This document shows, piece after piece, positions 62,202 through 64,000 of a DNA stretch of 64,000 nucleotides. A program made the translations under genes and the position numbers. Where the stretch lies: the NCBI GenBank assembly GCA_023898385.1, contig CP060220.1:1612001-1676000 (forward strand). Direction: 5' to 3'. This stretch comes from Pseudobdellovibrionaceae bacterium. GTDB taxonomy: Bacteria > Bdellovibrionota > Bdellovibrionia > Bdellovibrionales > UBA1609. Within the stretch, counting starts at the first letter, position 1. Every line of letters starts with the position of its first letter. The notes beneath the pieces were generated by a model. It saw only the letters and a program-made list of their open reading frames with translations. It made no database searches and was not told the DNA's origin.

Positions 62202-63659
62202 TTACTCCGGAATCAAAAACCAACCCGGTTTACACTGGGCTTTGTATATAAACATATGATGCAAGAGACGCTTGATCCAATGGCCGGCAAGACCAATTTC
62301 TCCGAATGTGTATTTTAAACTGCGACCATGCTCAGGATACCTGTCAAAGTCAGGAATGATTGGAGAGATGGTCATCGACGCTGCACTGCCATTCAAAAAA
62401 CTCGCACCAGCTGAAGCCACGCAGGCCACGCTGAGATCGGCAAACGGGGCTTCACGTGTAGGGTCACTTGCGCCATGTAAGATCATATCAGCCACCGACA
62501 TGGCCGCAGCCCTGCCCATAATCCCCGACGGCATCCCCGTCCGAGGGGGCGTCGGATTAATTGGAGTTCCATTTTTATTTTTCATAGGCTTTGAAATGCC
62601 ATGGGGTGGAGCAAATGCAATTCCCACGGCAAATATATTTTTATAAGTTTGATTCTGGTAGGTTCGCGGCCAATCGCTGGCTTTCCATTGATCGAAGGCT
62701 TTTCCCGAGTAATCTGCATCGACTTTCATAAATCCATTGGGGGCAAACAGCTGATCGGTGATATCTACACCCGCTTTTGATTGAGCCTTTAATCCTACCC
62801 CACTGAATGGCGGAAGCAGCATGGCAAAATCGTAGTCGATTTCGCCGGCTTCGTTGGCCAGATTTTCAAATGCAATTCGGTTAGACGTAACTTCAGACAC
62901 ATGAGCCCGTTTTATCCAGTGAATGCCCCGCTCTGCAAATAGGGACTCAGCAAATACCTTACTGTGGATAATATACCCACCTCGTCTAAAATGGGCTCCA
63001 CCAATGCCAAAATCCCCTAACTCATATTCGTTGGTGAGAAATGTCAGCTCCGCCTTATCTCTCACCCCATGTCGTCGCAACTCGTACTCCACATTAAATA
63101 TGTACTCAAATGCAGCACCCTGGCAGGTGCAGGTGCCATGCCCAGAACCCACCACAATTTTTTGTTTCTCACCCTTTTTCATTCTTTCAATAGCATGAAT
63201 AAACTTTTGCGCCGCCTGTTCGGCGTGAGGCGCCGTACATACCGACGCTGTGAAATGATCCGGCCCCAATCCCTTGGTGGCTTCAAACTTCAACTTAGGT
63301 CCCGTGGCGTTGATCAGATAATCATAGGGGATGGTTTCTTCACCAGCTGATTCCAGATCTGTTCGCTGATAAACCACATACGGGCTACCGTGATCGGGAC
63401 CCCCTTCAGGAAAGATCGACAGGGCTCGGCCCTGAATAAAATCTATTCCTTGTTTGTCATAAACTGGCTTCAATGGAAAACACACATCTCTGGCCGACAT
63501 AAGCCCCACACCCACCCAAATATTAGACGGAATCCAGTTCCAATCAGATCGTGGGTTGATCACCGTCACCTTATGATTTGCAGAACCCAAGCGACGCCGC
63601 AAAAGAGTCGCAGCCGTATGCCCAGAAATTCCTGCTCCTAAAATAACAACATTTGCCAT
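62202..63659 (-). CDS. Sulfide:quinone oxidoreductase-like flavoprotein
   Basis: Membrane-associated FAD enzyme of the SQR type, which passes electrons from sulfide to quinone. The 485-residue protein starts with the dinucleotide motif VVILGAGISGHTAA, has INATGPKLKFE, the Cys region HGTCTCQGAAFEYIF, YELGDFGIGG and NIFAVGIAFAPPHGISKPM, and a C-terminal aromatic tail for membrane binding. Cysteines at GTCTC and in VACVASAG are candidates for redox centres; the exact canonical pair is not certain. Length is longer than typical SQR (about 420-430). The ATG before ANVVIL has AGGTGA upstream. Confidence 0.83.
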   Translation of the reverse strand: MANVVILGAGISGHTAATLLRRRLGSANHKVTVINPRSDWNWIPSNIWVGVGLMSARDVCFPLKPVYDKQGIDFIQGRALSIFPEGGPDHGSPYVVYQRTDLESAGEETIPYDYLINATGPKLKFEATKGLGPDHFTASVCTAPHAEQAAQKFIHAIERMKKGEKQKIVVGSGHGTCTCQGAAFEYIFNVEYELRRHGVRDKAELTFLTNEYELGDFGIGGAHFRRGGYIIHSKVFAESLFAERGIHWIKRAHVSEVTSNRIAFENLANEAGEIDYDFAMLLPPFSGVGLKAQSKAGVDITDQLFAPNGFMKVDADYSGKAFDQWKASDWPRTYQNQTYKNIFAVGIAFAPPHGISKPMKNKNGTPINPTPPRTGMPSGIMGRAAAMSVADMILHGASDPTREAPFADLSVACVASAGASFLNGSAASMTISPIIPDFDRYPEHGRSLKYTFGEIGLAGHWIKRLLHHMFIYKAQCKPGWFLIPE

Positions 63660-63832
63660 GCGTTCACCTACCAATAAAAAGTGTCGCCACTTCAACAGAA
63701 TAGTGCGAAGCACCGATGATGTCCAGGTGCGCGATGCCGTTTATAGGCGCTGAACTTCTCGTATTTATTATCGAAAATTAACATATTTATCGCCTAGATG
63801 CCGGCCTCGATTCCAATCTCCCAGGAGGCAAA

Positions 63833-63916
63833 ATGGCAAATAGCATCCAGGCAGACTCCCATGAAAAAAGTGAAGTTCGTGTGTTCCTGTATCACCATTT
63901 TACAGCAGGCTACTAA
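63833..63916 (+). CDS. Candidate 27-residue ORF with strong ribosome binding site
   Basis: ATG preceded by AGGAGG with 4-base spacing, divergent from the SQR-like gene. It encodes MANSIQADSHEKSEVRVFLY followed by seven residues HHFTAGY and a stop. It could be a leader peptide, a mini-protein or the remnant of a longer gene. The rest of the 340 bases upstream of the SQR-like gene shows no gene that I can support. Confidence 0.35.
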   Translation: MANSIQADSHEKSEVRVFLYHHFTAGY

Positions 63917-64000
63917 ATTTTCTGGTAAACGGTACGGGATGCTACAATAAAGAATAGAATTGGAAGTTTCTTGAGGTGTCACAAATTACCCACCTTCGCC

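Noticed and set aside
63794..63982. 62-residue minus-strand frame near the window end
   Set aside because: No ribosome binding site, no family features, and the opposite strand has a much stronger start signal.

Overview
The window comes from a diderm (Gram-negative) bacterium with medium GC. No marker gene fixes the taxon. The gene content resembles predatory or delta-like lineages such as Bdellovibrionota: a pilB-pilT-pilC-pilS-pilR cluster, a GldA/F/G-type ABC cluster with DUF4340, a spore-photoproduct-lyase-like radical SAM enzyme in an apparent non-sporeformer, a DUF222-like HNH protein, many short lipoproteins, and a GnnA-like dehydrogenase inside the lpx operon. That assignment is inference. 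The window is gene dense. Minus-strand operons dominate and are tightly coupled, with many ATGA-type overlaps, and plus-strand genes sit in small islands.

Layout. 1-2.2 kb: tmk-holB-tatD (minus; tatD is cut by the window edge). 2.3-4.8 kb: response regulator-GAF, secG, and a FecR/AgmX-type envelope protein (plus). 4.8-8.8 kb: App1-like phosphatase, an unknown gene coupled to an SPL-like radical SAM enzyme, and a secreted protein. 8.8-15.6 kb: one minus operon of ABC ATPase, GldF-like permease, GldG-like protein, DUF4340 protein, GHMP kinase and DUF429-like protein. 15.7-21.9 kb: a divergent NFACT (RqcH-like) protein, a long acidic lipoprotein, an AAA_14/DUF4143 ATPase with an operator-like palindrome on its start codon, tRNA-Arg(CCT), a LiaF-like protein, and a cluster of dispersed and inverted repeats. 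21.9-29.1 kb: type IV pilus motors and the PilS/PilR regulators. 29.2-31 kb: degenerate AroE homologue and ribF. 31-34.8 kb: CHASE2 histidine kinase, NtrC-type regulator and CheY-like protein (plus).

34.8-52.5 kb is an outer-envelope block on the minus strand, listed here in transcription order: pgpH, ybeY, prfB (with a clear programmed +1 frameshift), lolC/E, lolD, bamA, skp, fabZ, lpxA, gnnA-like, lpxB, lpxK, lpxL, a DUF3108 lipoprotein and two GT9 heptosyltransferases. It joins lipid A synthesis, LPS core synthesis, lipoprotein export and OMP assembly. gnnA between lpxA and lpxB suggests diaminoglucose lipid A.

52.7-64 kb is more accessory: mazG, HNH endonuclease, an unusual intergenic region with 7-, 8- and 14-bp tandem arrays, a GLUG-repeat lipoprotein, a small lipoprotein, an Sfp-type phosphopantetheinyl transferase, a SulP transporter, a Cys-rich protein, two small membrane-protein candidates and a sulfide:quinone oxidoreductase-like flavoprotein. 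The most unusual signals are the repeat structures at 20.9-21.9 kb and 53.5-55.7 kb, and several enzyme homologues with altered key residues. I see no rRNA, CRISPR array, prophage or complete insertion sequence.
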